The notes under the pieces were generated by a model. It worked only from the letters and a program-made list of their open reading frames with translations, did not search any database and was not told the DNA's origin. Source: Oceaniglobus trochenteri (GTDB lineage Bacteria; Pseudomonadota; Alphaproteobacteria; Rhodobacterales; Rhodobacteraceae). Taken from it: a stretch of 64,000 bases of DNA. Location of the stretch: contig NZ_JACNMM010000002.1 in NCBI RefSeq assembly GCF_020529025.1, forward strand, positions 124,001-188,000, read 5' to 3'. The position numbers and the translations under genes are program-made. The stretch's first letter is position 1. The number at the start of each line of letters is the position of its first letter. Positions 20,700-29,237 of this stretch are shown piece by piece.

Positions 20700-22052
20700 T
20701 CAGTCGGCCGAGCGCTCGAGCTTGGCGCCAAGGCCGCCCATCAACCCCTCGAAGATCGGGAAAGAGGTGGCGATCGGCCCCGCATCGTCGATGGAAACCG
20801 CCGTTTCGGCAGCCATGCCCAGGATCAGGAATGACATCGCGATGCGGTGATCGAGCCGCGCGGCACAGGTTGCCCCGCCCGGCACGCCGTCGGGGCCGCG
20901 GCCGGTGACGATCCACCAGTCCTCGCCCTCTTCCACCTCGACGCCATTTGCCCGCAGACCCTGCGCCATGGCATCGATCCGGTCGGATTCCTTCACGCGC
21001 AGTTCCTTCACACCGCGCATTTCGGTGCGCCCCTCGGCAAAGGCCGCGACGACCGACAGGATCGGATATTCGTCGATCATGCTGGCGGCGCGCTCGGGCG
21101 GGACCGCGATTCCCTTCATGTCGGGCGAGAAACGCGCGCGCAGGTCGGCCACCGGTTCGCCGCCCTCTTCCCTCTCGTTCTCGTAGGTCAGGTCGGCCCC
21201 CATCTCGCGCAGGGTGGTGAATAGCCCGGCGCGGGTGGGATTCAGCCCGATCCCCGGCACCAGAACATCCGAGCCCGGCACGATCAGCGCGGCACAGACC
21301 GGAAAGGCCGCCGAACTCGGGTCGCGCGGCACGGTGATCGCCTGGGGGCGCAGCTCGGGCTGGCCCTGAAGGGTGATGACGCGGCCCGCCTCGGTGGTGT
21401 CGACGCTGATGTCGGCCCCGAAGCCCGCAAGCATCCGTTCGGTATGGTCGCGCGTTGCCTCGCGTTCGATCACGCGGGTTTCGCCGCGCGCATTCAGCGC
21501 CGCCAGAAGAACCGCCGACTTCACCTGGGCCGAGGGCACTGGCACGGTGTATTCGACCCCCGAGGCCTCGGGGGCGCCGACGATGGTCATGGGCAGGCGC
21601 CCACCGCTGCGCCCATGGGCCTGCACCCCGAACAGCGCCAGCGGATCGGTCACGCGCCCCATGGGCCGCCCGTTCAGCGAGGCATCGCCGGTGAAGGTGG
21701 CGGTGATCGGCGTGGTGGCCATGGCCCCCATGATCAGCCGCACGCCGGTGCCCGAATTGCCGCAATCGATCACGTTGCCCGGTTCGGCAAAACCGCCCAC
21801 GCCCACGCCATGCACCGACCATTCGCCGTTGTCGTGGCGCGTGACCTCGGCCCCGAAGGCGCGCATGGCGCGGCCGGTGTCCAGCACGTCCTGCCCTTCC
21901 AGAAGGCCGGTGATGCGGGTTTCGCCCACGCAAAGCGCGCCCAGGATGAACGAGCGATGCGAGATCGACTTGTCACCCGGCACCTCGGCAGTGCCGCTGA
22001 GCGGCCCGCAGGGCCGTGATGACATAGGGATTGCTGCGCCGTGGCCTGACAT
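20700..22052 (-). CDS. aroA: 3-phosphoshikimate 1-carboxyvinyltransferase (EPSP synthase)
   Basis: Shikimate-pathway enzyme that joins PEP and shikimate-3-phosphate. The 450 residues carry [39 protein letters not shown]-like [19 protein letters not shown] and LDHRIAMSF. The SAQVK and NPTR blocks resemble class II enzymes such as Agrobacterium CP4. However, the PEP-site motif reads GNSGTG, with glycine where CP4 has alanine. ATG 22052 follows AAGGAAA; the frame extends 23 codons further upstream without a better ribosome site. It is followed by cmk and rpsA. Confidence 0.97.
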   Translation of the reverse strand: MSGHGAAIPMSSRPCGPLSGTAEVPGDKSISHRSFILGALCVGETRITGLLEGQDVLDTGRAMRAFGAEVTRHDNGEWSVHGVGVGGFAEPGNVIDCGNSGTGVRLIMGAMATTPITATFTGDASLNGRPMGRVTDPLALFGVQAHGRSGGRLPMTIVGAPEASGVEYTVPVPSAQVKSAVLLAALNARGETRVIEREATRDHTERMLAGFGADISVDTTEAGRVITLQGQPELRPQAITVPRDPSSAAFPVCAALIVPGSDVLVPGIGLNPTRAGLFTTLREMGADLTYENEREEGGEPVADLRARFSPDMKGIAVPPERAASMIDEYPILSVVAAFAEGRTEMRGVKELRVKESDRIDAMAQGLRANGVEVEEGEDWWIVTGRGPDGVPGGATCAARLDHRIAMSFLILGMAAETAVSIDDAGPIATSFPIFEGLMGGLGAKLERSAD

Positions 22053-22142
22053 GCCGTTTCCTTGTCCGCGAGAAGAAATCGCGCGGATACTACCCCCGCC
22101 CCACCCGGGCGCAAGGCGCAAATGGCACGGGAGCGGAACCGG

Positions 22143-22208
22143 TCAGATCAGGGCCGCCAGCGGCAGCAATAGAAAGACGAACAGGACGAATGGAAGATGA
22201 CGACGCAT
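22143..22208 (-). CDS. Possible 21-residue hydrophobic membrane peptide
   Basis: A minus-strand ATG-to-TGA frame encodes a 21-residue peptide. It has a short basic start (MRRH) and then an almost unbroken run of Phe, Val and Leu (residues 6-21), enough for one transmembrane helix. It lies 90 bases before aroA in the gap to trmB. No strong Shine-Dalgarno is visible, which lowers confidence. The composition is unlike random antisense of a GC-rich gap and resembles small single-span membrane proteins. Confidence 0.35.
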   Translation of the reverse strand: MRRHLPFVLFVFLLLPLAALI

Positions 22209-22316
22209 GATGGCGACTCGCTGAATGAAGGATGGGCGAAAATGGCAGTTTTCAATGCCGCCAAATTACCCACAGCCCCGCGAGTCGCAAAGCACGATAT
22301 CGTGCCTGCCCCGGCG

Positions 22317-23036
22317 TTAGGCCGGATTCCGCCGGAAGGTCATGTAATGCGGGGTACGCCCCTCGCGCAGGGCCTTTTGCTCGTAACGGGTGCGGGTCCA
22401 GTCGGCCCAGGGTCGGCGCCAGTCCTCGGGCCCTTCGGCCAGCCATTCAAAGCCCGCGCGCGGCACCTCCTGCAGGGTCTGGCGCACGTAGTCGGGAATG
22501 TCGGTCGCCACCCGGAAGATCGCCCCCGGCTTCAGCACCCGCGCCAGCGGCTCCAGATGCTCGGGCGTCACGAAGCGGCGGCGGTGGTGGCGCTTTTTCG
22601 GCCAGGGATCGGGGTAAAGCAGGAAGGCGCGTTCGATGCAGGCATCGGGCAGGACATCGAACAGGTCGCGCACGTCGCCCGGATGGATCGCGACATTGCC
22701 GACCTCGGCCTGGCGCAGCTTGCCCAGGGTCATCGCCACGCCGTTCTCGAACGGCTCGCAGCCGATCAGCCCGACCTCGGGGTTCAGCCCGGCCTGGTGC
22801 ACCAGGTGTTCGCCCCCGCCAAACCCGATTTCCAGCCACAGGGGCCGCCCGCCGCAGATCGCCGCCGGGTCAAGCGGGTGACGCTCGGGGTTGTCTTCCC
22901 AGCTGACCGGCCCGGGCGACAGTGCCGCCAAGTCTTCGGCCAGATAGGCATGCTGACTGGGGCGCAGGGTCTTGCCCTTGAACCGGCCATAGAAATTGCG
23001 CCAGGGCGCGCCCGAGGGGTGTTTGCGGTCATCCAT
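22317..23036 (-). CDS. trmB: tRNA (guanine-46-N7)-methyltransferase TrmB
   Basis: SAM-dependent enzyme that makes m7G46 in tRNA variable loops. The 239-residue protein has the SAM motif LEIGFGGGEHL (near residue 69), IGCEPFENG, and the hallmark LYPDPWPKKRHHRRRF of the TrmB family, with a C-terminal TRYEQKALREG. It stands alone, divergent from the plus-strand copper/NO group that begins at 23141. Confidence 0.96.
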   Translation of the reverse strand: MDDRKHPSGAPWRNFYGRFKGKTLRPSQHAYLAEDLAALSPGPVSWEDNPERHPLDPAAICGGRPLWLEIGFGGGEHLVHQAGLNPEVGLIGCEPFENGVAMTLGKLRQAEVGNVAIHPGDVRDLFDVLPDACIERAFLLYPDPWPKKRHHRRRFVTPEHLEPLARVLKPGAIFRVATDIPDYVRQTLQEVPRAGFEWLAEGPEDWRRPWADWTRTRYEQKALREGRTPHYMTFRRNPA

Positions 23037-23140
23037 GGGGCGGCGTCATAAGATGCCCCGGGGCAGGATGCAATCGCTGCGGCGCTGCGCCGCGCTTGCC
23101 TGTCTTGTGCGGCCCTGTGCCAGCGCTTAGACCGGCTGTG

Positions 23141-23518
23141 ATGATGACACCGGCCAACCATATCCTGCGACAGGTGCTGCGCCTCTGGCTTGCCGTCACG
23201 GTGTCGCTGGCGCTGGCGGCCTCGGCCCTGGCGCACCGCGCCCCTGTCACGGCCGACGATCTGGCGCTGACGGCCTTCCTCGCCTCGGGCGGAACGGTGT
23301 CGGATCTTTGCGGCGAGGCTGGCCATTCGCGCCATGCCGGCACGGCCGGTTGCGATGCCTGCCGCCTGGTGGGGGCCGCCCTGGTGCCCCCCGCCCCGGC
23401 GACGGCCCCCATGGCCGCGACGCGGGTGCATCGCATCACGCCGGTCACGGCACGCCCCTGCCCGCCCCCTGCCCCGCGCCGTCAGCGCCACACGCCGCGC
23501 GCGCCCCCTGCGGGCTGA
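23141..23518 (+). CDS. Small exported protein heading the copper/NO gene group
   Basis: A 125-residue protein with an N-terminal hydrophobic segment (LRLWLAVTVSLALAASALAH) that looks like a signal peptide or anchor. The mature part has cysteines in DLCGEAGH and in GCDACRLVGAA, plus scattered histidines, and ends in a proline/arginine-rich tail. The C-x2-C with nearby histidines and the position before a PCu(A)C chaperone suggest a DUF2946-like or other copper-site protein. The family assignment is uncertain. ATG 23141 gives the best signal sequence. Confidence 0.65.
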   Translation: MMTPANHILRQVLRLWLAVTVSLALAASALAHRAPVTADDLALTAFLASGGTVSDLCGEAGHSRHAGTAGCDACRLVGAALVPPAPATAPMAATRVHRITPVTARPCPPPAPRRQRHTPRAPPAG

Positions 23519-23580
23519 TCTGAACCCAAGTCACGACAGATCAATCCGGCCCCCATGGCCAACCGCAGAAAGCAGATACA

Positions 23581-24063
23581 ATGAAAATGACCAGAACCAC
23601 CCTCATCGCCGCCCTTGCCACCTTCGCCCTTGGCGGCACCGCCATCGCGCACAGCTTCAAGGTGGGCGATCTTGAGGTCGGGCATCCCATGGCCTTCGAA
23701 ACCCCGATCACCGCCAAGACCGGCGGCGGCTTCCTGACCGTCACCAACAACGGCGACAGTGCCGACCGCCTGATCGAGGTGCGGGCCGATTTCCCCAAGG
23801 TCGAAATCCACACCACCGAGATGAGCGACGGCGTGGCGCGGATGATGCATGTCGAAGCCATCGAGATTGCGCCGGGCGAAACCGTCACCCTGCAACCGGG
23901 CGGCTATCACATCATGTTCATGGGTCTGAACGGCGATCCCTTCGAAGTGGGCGAGAAGATCCCCGCCACCCTGGTCTTTGAAAAGGCCGGCACCCTGGAC
24001 TTGGAATTCAACGTCGAGGAACGCCCCGCCAGCGGCGAGAAGATGGATCACTCGGGCCACTGA
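23581..24063 (+). CDS. Periplasmic copper chaperone PCu(A)C
   Basis: A 160-residue exported copper(I) chaperone of the PCu(A)C family, which loads copper into the CuA or CuB centre of cytochrome oxidases. A signal peptide ending near AHS precedes the domain. The copper ligands are visible in HTTEMSDGVARMMH and in YHIMFMGL, matching the H/M-x10-M-x21-H-x-M pattern of the family. The C-terminus adds a metal-type tail, KMDHSGH. It lies between a small exported protein and norE, with a hairpin separating it from norE. Confidence 0.92.
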   Translation: MKMTRTTLIAALATFALGGTAIAHSFKVGDLEVGHPMAFETPITAKTGGGFLTVTNNGDSADRLIEVRADFPKVEIHTTEMSDGVARMMHVEAIEIAPGETVTLQPGGYHIMFMGLNGDPFEVGEKIPATLVFEKAGTLDLEFNVEERPASGEKMDHSGH

Positions 24064-24076
24064 CCCAAACGGCACC

Positions 24077-24102
24077 GGGGGCGCCATGCGGCGCCCCCCT
24101 TT
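24077..24102 (+). terminator. Terminator or attenuator between PCu(A)C and norE
   Basis: A perfect 9-bp GC stem (GGGGGCGCC at 24077-24085 against 24090-24098) with loop ATGC is followed by C and TTTC. It ends 20 bases before the norE ATG. The short T-run suggests partial termination, so norE-norF may be read from the upstream genes at reduced level or from another promoter. Confidence 0.6.
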
Positions 24103-24122
24103 CATCGAAGGCATGACACATC

Positions 24123-24680
24123 ATGACGCAACAGACGCCCCCCACCCTGCTTGAGGAACTGCCGGGCGATCTGATGATGTGGGTGCTGATCGTAAGCGAG
24201 CTTCTGGTCTTCGGCGCCGGGCTGGCGGCCTTCCTTTCGGTGCGCATCACCGATCCGGCCGGCTTTGCCGAGGCGCAGACCCAGCTGCATCGCACCGGTG
24301 CGGCCATCAATACCGTCGTGCTGATCACCAGCGGCTATCTTGCCGCCCGGGCGCTGCCCCTGCGCCAGGCCGGGCGACGGCTGGCCGCGCGCCTTGCCCT
24401 GGTGGCGGCGGCCCTTCTGGGGGCGGTGTTCCTGGTGGTGAAGGGCATGGAATATGCCGACAAGGCGGCCAGGGGCATCGATTTCGAAACCCACCCGTTC
24501 TTCATGTTCTACTATCTGCTGACCGGGTTTCACGCCGCCCATGTGATTGCCGGTATCGTCGTGCTGCTGCTGATCGCCTGGCGCGACTCGGTCGAGAACA
24601 TCGAGACCGGCGCCGCCTTCTGGCACATGGTCGATCTGGTCTGGGTGCTGCTGTTTCCCGTCGTCTACCTGCTGGCGTGA
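24123..24680 (+). CDS. norE: NorE-like cytochrome c oxidase subunit III family protein
   Basis: A 185-residue inner-membrane protein with about five hydrophobic segments, a shortened relative of haem-copper oxidase subunit III. The subunit III core motif is clear in FYYLLTGFHAAHVIAGI, and WHMVDLVWVLLFPVVYLL closes the protein. Short stand-alone homologues of this kind are NorE, an accessory to nitric oxide reductase. The next gene overlaps its stop and matches NorF, which supports the assignment. norCB is not in the window. Confidence 0.85.
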   Translation: MTQQTPPTLLEELPGDLMMWVLIVSELLVFGAGLAAFLSVRITDPAGFAEAQTQLHRTGAAINTVVLITSGYLAARALPLRQAGRRLAARLALVAAALLGAVFLVVKGMEYADKAARGIDFETHPFFMFYYLLTGFHAAHVIAGIVVLLLIAWRDSVENIETGAAFWHMVDLVWVLLFPVVYLLA

Positions 24681-24952
24681 GCGTGCCGATGCCCCCTCCC
24701 CTTGAGCGTGCCTGGCTGGCGCTGATCCTGCTGAGCGGTGCCAGCACCGTTCTGGCCGAACTGGTGGATAGCGGGTTCGACACCCGGATCACCGGCAGCA
24801 TCGTGATGCTGCTGGCCTTTCTCAAGGCGCGGGTGATCCTGTCGCGCTACCTTGGCCTTGCCGCCGCACCCCGGTGGCGCGGCGGTTTCAATCTCTGCCT
24901 CGGGCTGTTCTGCATCGCGCTGCTGGGGCTTTACCTCGCCCCGGCGCTCTAA
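24677..24952 (+). CDS. norF: NorF-like small membrane protein
   Basis: A protein of about 91 residues with three hydrophobic segments (LALILLSGASTVLAELV, ITGSIVMLLAFLKARVIL and LCLGLFCIALLGLYLAPAL). This fits NorF and the cytochrome oxidase subunit IV-like group, including the FLKARVIL segment. The likely start is GTG 24677, in a GTGA overlap with the norE stop; ATG 24689 is the alternative. It ends 6 bases from the convergent metK stop. Confidence 0.75.
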   Translation: MSVPMPPPLERAWLALILLSGASTVLAELVDSGFDTRITGSIVMLLAFLKARVILSRYLGLAAAPRWRGGFNLCLGLFCIALLGLYLAPAL

Positions 24953-24958
24953 CCGCGC

Positions 24959-26140
24959 TCAGACCGCTTTTTTCAGCGCTTCGGCCAGGTCGGTCTTTTC
25001 CCACGAAAACCCGCCGTCCTGATCGGGGGCGCGGCCAAAGTGGCCATAGGCCGCCGTGCGCGCAAAGATCGGGCGATTCAGCCCCAGGTGGCTGCGGATG
25101 CCGCGCGGTGTGAGGTCCATCACCTGTGCAACGGCCCGTTCGATGGCTTCGGGCGAAACCTCGCCCGTGCCGTGGGTATCGGCATAGATCGACAACGGCC
25201 GCGCCACGCCGATGGCATAGGACAGCTGGATCGTGCATTTCTCGGCCATGCCCGCCGCGACGACGTTCTTGGCGAGATAGCGCGCGACATAGGCCGCCGA
25301 ACGGTCGACCTTGGTCGGGTCCTTGCCCGAAAAGGCCCCGCCCCCATGGGGCGCCGCGCCGCCATAGGTATCGACGATGATCTTGCGCCCGGTCAGCCCG
25401 GCGTCACCATCGGGGCCGCCGATCACGAAGGTGCCGGTGGGGTTGACGTGCCAGACGGTCTCGGCGTCGATCCAGCCTTCGGGCAGAACCTCGCGGATAT
25501 AGGGTTCGACGATGGCGCGGATGTCGGCGCTGGTCTGGCTTTCGCTCGCGTGCTGGGTGGACAGCACGATCGAGCTGACGCCCACCGGCTTGCCATCCTC
25601 ATAGCGGACCGAAAGCTGCGACTTGGCGTCGGGGCGCAGGGTGGGTTCGGTGCCGTTCTTGCGCACCTCGGCCAGGCGGCGCAGGATCGCATGGGCATAG
25701 TGGATGGGCGCGGGCATCAGCTCGGGCGTTTCGCGGGTGGCGAAACCGAACATGATGCCCTGGTCGCCGGCACCTTCGTCCTTGTCGCCCGAGGCATCGA
25801 CGCCCTGGGCGATCTGGCCGGACTGTTCGTGCAGCAGGTTGGTGATTTCGCAGGTGGCGTGGTGAAACTTGTCCTGTTCGTATCCGATGTCGCGGATACA
25901 GTCGCGCACGATCCCCTCGACCCCGGCCATGGCCTGCTTCAGCTTGTCCTCGTCACGCAGCCGGATTTCGCCCCCGATCACGACACGGTTGGTGGTGGCG
26001 AAGGTTTCGCAGGCCACCCGCGCCTCTTCTTCCTGGGTCAGGAAGGCATCGAGGATCGCGTCGGAAATGCGGTCGCATACCTTGTCGGGATGGCCTTCGG
26101 ACACGGATTCCGAGGTGAAGGTATAGGATTTTCGGGACAT
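24959..26140 (-). CDS. metK: S-adenosylmethionine synthetase MetK
   Basis: Cytosolic enzyme that makes SAM from methionine and ATP. The 393 residues carry [24 protein letters not shown] and the P-loop-like [20 protein letters not shown] chose ATG 26140 because GGAG lies about 10 bases upstream and the family starts at [10 protein letters not shown]; an in-frame codon five residues earlier would fall inside the ribosome site. That GGAG is part of the SAM/SAH-type riboswitch at 26147-26193, so translation is probably shut off when SAM or SAH is plentiful. Confidence 0.97.
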   Translation of the reverse strand: MSRKSYTFTSESVSEGHPDKVCDRISDAILDAFLTQEEEARVACETFATTNRVVIGGEIRLRDEDKLKQAMAGVEGIVRDCIRDIGYEQDKFHHATCEITNLLHEQSGQIAQGVDASGDKDEGAGDQGIMFGFATRETPELMPAPIHYAHAILRRLAEVRKNGTEPTLRPDAKSQLSVRYEDGKPVGVSSIVLSTQHASESQTSADIRAIVEPYIREVLPEGWIDAETVWHVNPTGTFVIGGPDGDAGLTGRKIIVDTYGGAAPHGGGAFSGKDPTKVDRSAAYVARYLAKNVVAAGMAEKCTIQLSYAIGVARPLSIYADTHGTGEVSPEAIERAVAQVMDLTPRGIRSHLGLNRPIFARTAAYGHFGRAPDQDGGFSWEKTDLAEALKKAV

Positions 26141-26146
26141 GGGAAC

Positions 26147-26193
26147 GTGCTCCATTCAATTGCACCCGACGCGCCAGGAAGCCGTTGCGCGGG
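26147..26193 (-). promoter_or_regulatory. SAM/SAH riboswitch in the metK leader
   Basis: The minus-strand leader contains the core AACGGCUUCCUGGC, closed by a stem in which CCCG-CGC pairs with GCG-U-CGGG (one bulged U). It is followed by an AAUGGAGCA segment that includes the metK Shine-Dalgarno. Core, closing helix and pseudoknot partner (GGCUUCC with GGAGC) match what I recall of the SAM/SAH riboswitch, known from Rhodobacterales metK leaders. Ligand binding should hide the ribosome site. Confidence 0.92.
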
Positions 26194-26229
26194 CATTGAG
26201 GTGGCGGTTACACCCCCTGCGCCGCCGGT

Positions 26230-27741
26230 TCAATCGCCATTCCGCAACCGCAGGAGCATCAGCCCGCCCAAAAGGACAATCAGCAACAGTGCAAGCGGCA
26301 GATCGCCCGTCCGCGAATAGAGGGTGGGCGCCAGCGCCCTGGGCAGCGCCACGTCAAGATGACCGGCCACCCCCAGGGCAAGCGACGGGCCCATCACGCC
26401 ATGGGCGTCGATCACCGCCGAAATGCCGGTATTGGCGACACGCACCAGGGGCAGACCCTGTTCGATGGCGCGCATCCTGGCCTGGGCCAGATGCTGTTGG
26501 GGGCCGGCGAAGGTGCCGAACCAGGCGTCGTTGGTGATCTGAAGCAACCAGTCCGGGCGCGTGGTCCCGCGCAGATCCTGGGGAAAAACCGCCTCGTAGC
26601 AGATCAGCGGCAGGGCTTTGCCCAGGGGGCCCAGGTCAATCACCTGCGGCCCCGGCCCCGCCGTGAAGCCGAAACCGTCGCGTGCGGCAAAACTGCGCAG
26701 GCCGACCGCCCGGGCCAGCTGACCCAGGGGGATGAATTCGCCGAAGGGAACAAGGTGATGCTTGTCGTAGGTGGTGACGATCTCGCCCCCCTCGCCCAGC
26801 AGCAGGGCCGAGTTGAAGGCCCGCAGTCCGTCAAAGCGCTGTGCCCCGATCACCACCGGGCGCCCCCCGGCCGCGCGCGAAATGTCGGCAAGCGCCGGGT
26901 GGCCCGGTTCGGCCGCCCAGGGGATCGAGGTTTCGGGCCAGACCGTAAGGTCGGGCATGCCGGGCGCGGCGGTATATTCAAGCTGGCGGTCAAAGAACAT
27001 CAGCGCGCGGTCGGGGTCCCACTTCTCCTCCTGCGGCGCGTTGGGCTGAATCAGGCGGATCACGGGCGCGCCCGGCCCGCCTGCCGCAAAGACCTGTGGC
27101 CAAAGGGTTTCACCCAGGCGGGGCAGCAACACCAGCGCCGCCAGAACCGCCACCCCCGCCCAGGTCCGCCACCTGAGCGCCGCCACGCAGACCGCCCCCA
27201 TGGCCAGCACCAGCAGGCTGAGCCCGTAAGAGCCCACAAGGGCCGCGCCGCGCGCGATGATGCCTTCGCTGAACACATAGCCGGGCAAGGCCCAGGGGAA
27301 ACCGGTCAGGACATAGCCGCGCAACATTTCGGCAGCGCTCAGTGCCAAGGGAAAGGCGATCAGCCGCCAAGCCCCCGGCGGGGTGACCAGCGCGGCAATC
27401 GCCGCACCCAACCCCCAGAACAGGGCGAACCCGGTCGCCGAAAGGATCAGCGCGAAAGGCGCCATCCAGCCATGGCGCGCCACATCCACCAGAAAGGGTT
27501 CGACGATCCAGTGCAGCGTTAGCGCGAAATACCCGATCCCGGCGCACCACCCTGCAAAGGCCGCGGCGCGCCACCCGGCCCGATCGATCAGAAGCGCGCA
27601 GAGCAGCGCAAATCCGGCAAGGCCCAGATGCGGCTGGGAAAACGGCACCTGGCCGAACCCCGCAAGGATGCCCGCGCCGATTGCCAGAACCGCGATCTGG
27701 CGCCGTGTCGCCCGCGCCAGCAGCGCGAAGCGATCAGCCAC
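26230..27741 (-). CDS. lnt: Apolipoprotein N-acyltransferase Lnt
   Basis: Inner-membrane enzyme that adds the third acyl chain to lipoproteins. The 503 residues comprise an N-terminal membrane region and a periplasmic nitrilase-like domain. The catalytic Glu-Lys-Cys triad is visible in VWPETSIPW, KHHLVPFGEF and LICYEAVFP. I chose GTG 27741, which overlaps the upstream CBS-domain gene stop by 8 bases and gives the family length; a longer in-frame start would overlap that gene by more than 100 bases. It closes the phoH-ybeY-corC-lnt operon; metK follows with its own leader. Confidence 0.94.
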   Translation of the reverse strand: MADRFALLARATRRQIAVLAIGAGILAGFGQVPFSQPHLGLAGFALLCALLIDRAGWRAAAFAGWCAGIGYFALTLHWIVEPFLVDVARHGWMAPFALILSATGFALFWGLGAAIAALVTPPGAWRLIAFPLALSAAEMLRGYVLTGFPWALPGYVFSEGIIARGAALVGSYGLSLLVLAMGAVCVAALRWRTWAGVAVLAALVLLPRLGETLWPQVFAAGGPGAPVIRLIQPNAPQEEKWDPDRALMFFDRQLEYTAAPGMPDLTVWPETSIPWAAEPGHPALADISRAAGGRPVVIGAQRFDGLRAFNSALLLGEGGEIVTTYDKHHLVPFGEFIPLGQLARAVGLRSFAARDGFGFTAGPGPQVIDLGPLGKALPLICYEAVFPQDLRGTTRPDWLLQITNDAWFGTFAGPQQHLAQARMRAIEQGLPLVRVANTGISAVIDAHGVMGPSLALGVAGHLDVALPRALAPTLYSRTGDLPLALLLIVLLGGLMLLRLRNGD

Positions 27742-28660
27742 CGGCGGCCTGGGCCGTGGCGCCGCGTTCGGCGGGGGGGCGTTCGGCCCCGGCAAGACGC
27801 ACGCGAATGCGCTTGATGCGGCGGGGGTCGGCATCGACGATTTCAAGCTGCGCACCGGACGGATGGGCGATCACCTCGCCACGGGCCGGAATGCGCCCGG
27901 TCAGCACATAGGCCACGCCGCCCAGGGTGTCGATTTCCTCTTCGTCCTCGGCCTCGACCAGCTTGAGGCCGATCCGCGCCTCGAAGTCTTCCAGCGGGGT
28001 CTTGGCCAAGGCGAGGAAGACACCGGGCTTCTCCTCGGTCCAGAACTGTCCCTCGTCGATGTCGTGCTCGTCCTCGATCTCGCCGATGACCTGTTCGATC
28101 AGGTCTTCAATCGTGACCAGCCCGTCAACGCCGCCGTATTCGTCGATCACCAGCGCCATGTGCATCCGGTCGCTCTGCATCTTCTGAAGCAGCACGCCGA
28201 TGGGCATGGAGGGCGGCGCATAGATCAGCGGGCGCAGCATCGCCGCCAGGTCGAAAGTGGCACCGGTGCCGTTGAACCCGTGCTGCAACGCGAAATCCTT
28301 GAGGTGGATCATGCCGATGGGGTGATCCAGCGTTTCGCGATAGACCGGCAGGCGTGTCATGCCGCTTTCGCGGAAGACGGCCACAAGGGCGTCCATCTCG
28401 ATGTCATGGGGGATGGCCACGATCTCGACCGTGGGAATGGCCACGTCCTCGACCCGCATCCGGCGCAGGTTCGACATGCCGGGGCGCTGGCCCGGGCTTT
28501 CACCCGGCGCCGGGGTCTCGCCCGTTTCGCCGTCGGGGGTGTCGCCGTTGTTGAAGGCCTCGAACAGGCGGCCGAAAAAACCGCGGTTGTTTTGGGCGTC
28601 GTGCCCGTCCTCGTCCAGCGCGCCCTGCGCCGCCGTGGACCCGTCTTCTGAGTCGCCCAT
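27734..28660 (-). CDS. CorC/HlyC-type CBS-domain protein
   Basis: A 308-residue cytosolic protein without membrane segments. It has an acidic, low-complexity N-terminus, a pair of CBS domains (starting near VEDVAIPTVEIVAI and continuing to EYGGVDGLVTIEDLIEQVIGEI), and the C-terminal CorC_HlyC domain (about residues 205-290). Relatives (YbeX/CorC) are linked to magnesium/cobalt efflux and ribosome assembly. ATG 28660 follows GGAAAGG. It lies between ybeY and lnt in the usual gene order. Confidence 0.92.
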   Translation of the reverse strand: MGDSEDGSTAAQGALDEDGHDAQNNRGFFGRLFEAFNNGDTPDGETGETPAPGESPGQRPGMSNLRRMRVEDVAIPTVEIVAIPHDIEMDALVAVFRESGMTRLPVYRETLDHPIGMIHLKDFALQHGFNGTGATFDLAAMLRPLIYAPPSMPIGVLLQKMQSDRMHMALVIDEYGGVDGLVTIEDLIEQVIGEIEDEHDIDEGQFWTEEKPGVFLALAKTPLEDFEARIGLKLVEAEDEEEIDTLGGVAYVLTGRIPARGEVIAHPSGAQLEIVDADPRRIKRIRVRLAGAERPPAERGATAQAAGG

Positions 28661-28733
28661 CGTACCTTTCCGCTTCATCCGGCCGCCAGGCGGCGGATGC
28701 ATTGTGATCGCGGCCCCACTGGCCGCATGTTTC

Positions 28734-29237
28734 CTATGGCATGGCGCTATAGGGGTCGGCAATGCCCAGCCCCGTCAGCAGGCGGGTTTCCAACGCCTCC
28801 ATCAGATCGCCATCCGCCTCATCCTCGTGGTCGTAGCCCAGAAGATGCAGCGTGCCGTGGATGAGAAGATGGGTGACGTGATCGCCCATTGCAATGCCTG
28901 CCGCCTGCGCTTCGCGCGCGCAGGTGTCATAGGCGATGGCCAGGTCGCCCAGTTCGGTGTCGCCCTCGGGATCGGGCAGATCGGGCTCCGCCCCGGCCAG
29001 GTCGGCGCCGCGTTCCTCGCTGGGCCAGGACAGCACGTTGGTCGCCGCCTGCTTGCCCCGGAAATCGGCGTTCAGGGCGGCGATGCGCGTATCGTCGCAG
29101 GCCAGAAGGCTCACCTCCCAGGGGGCGGGCGGCAGATGCGCCAGCGCCGCGCGCACGGCGGTCTGTGCCAGCGTCTCAAGCCCCAGGTCGGACCAGCGGC
29201 GGTCCTCGATCATGACGTCGCAGGTGATCTCAGGCAT
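28734..29237 (-). CDS. ybeY: Endoribonuclease YbeY
   Basis: Zinc-dependent RNase involved in 16S rRNA 3' maturation and ribosome quality control. The 167-residue protein has the metal motif HGTLHLLGYDH near residue 131 and the preceding GDLAIAYD strand. Its ATG overlaps the phoH-type gene stop by 8 bases, which couples the two. Confidence 0.96.
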   Translation of the reverse strand: MPEITCDVMIEDRRWSDLGLETLAQTAVRAALAHLPPAPWEVSLLACDDTRIAALNADFRGKQAATNVLSWPSEERGADLAGAEPDLPDPEGDTELGDLAIAYDTCAREAQAAGIAMGDHVTHLLIHGTLHLLGYDHEDEADGDLMEALETRLLTGLGIADPYSAMP

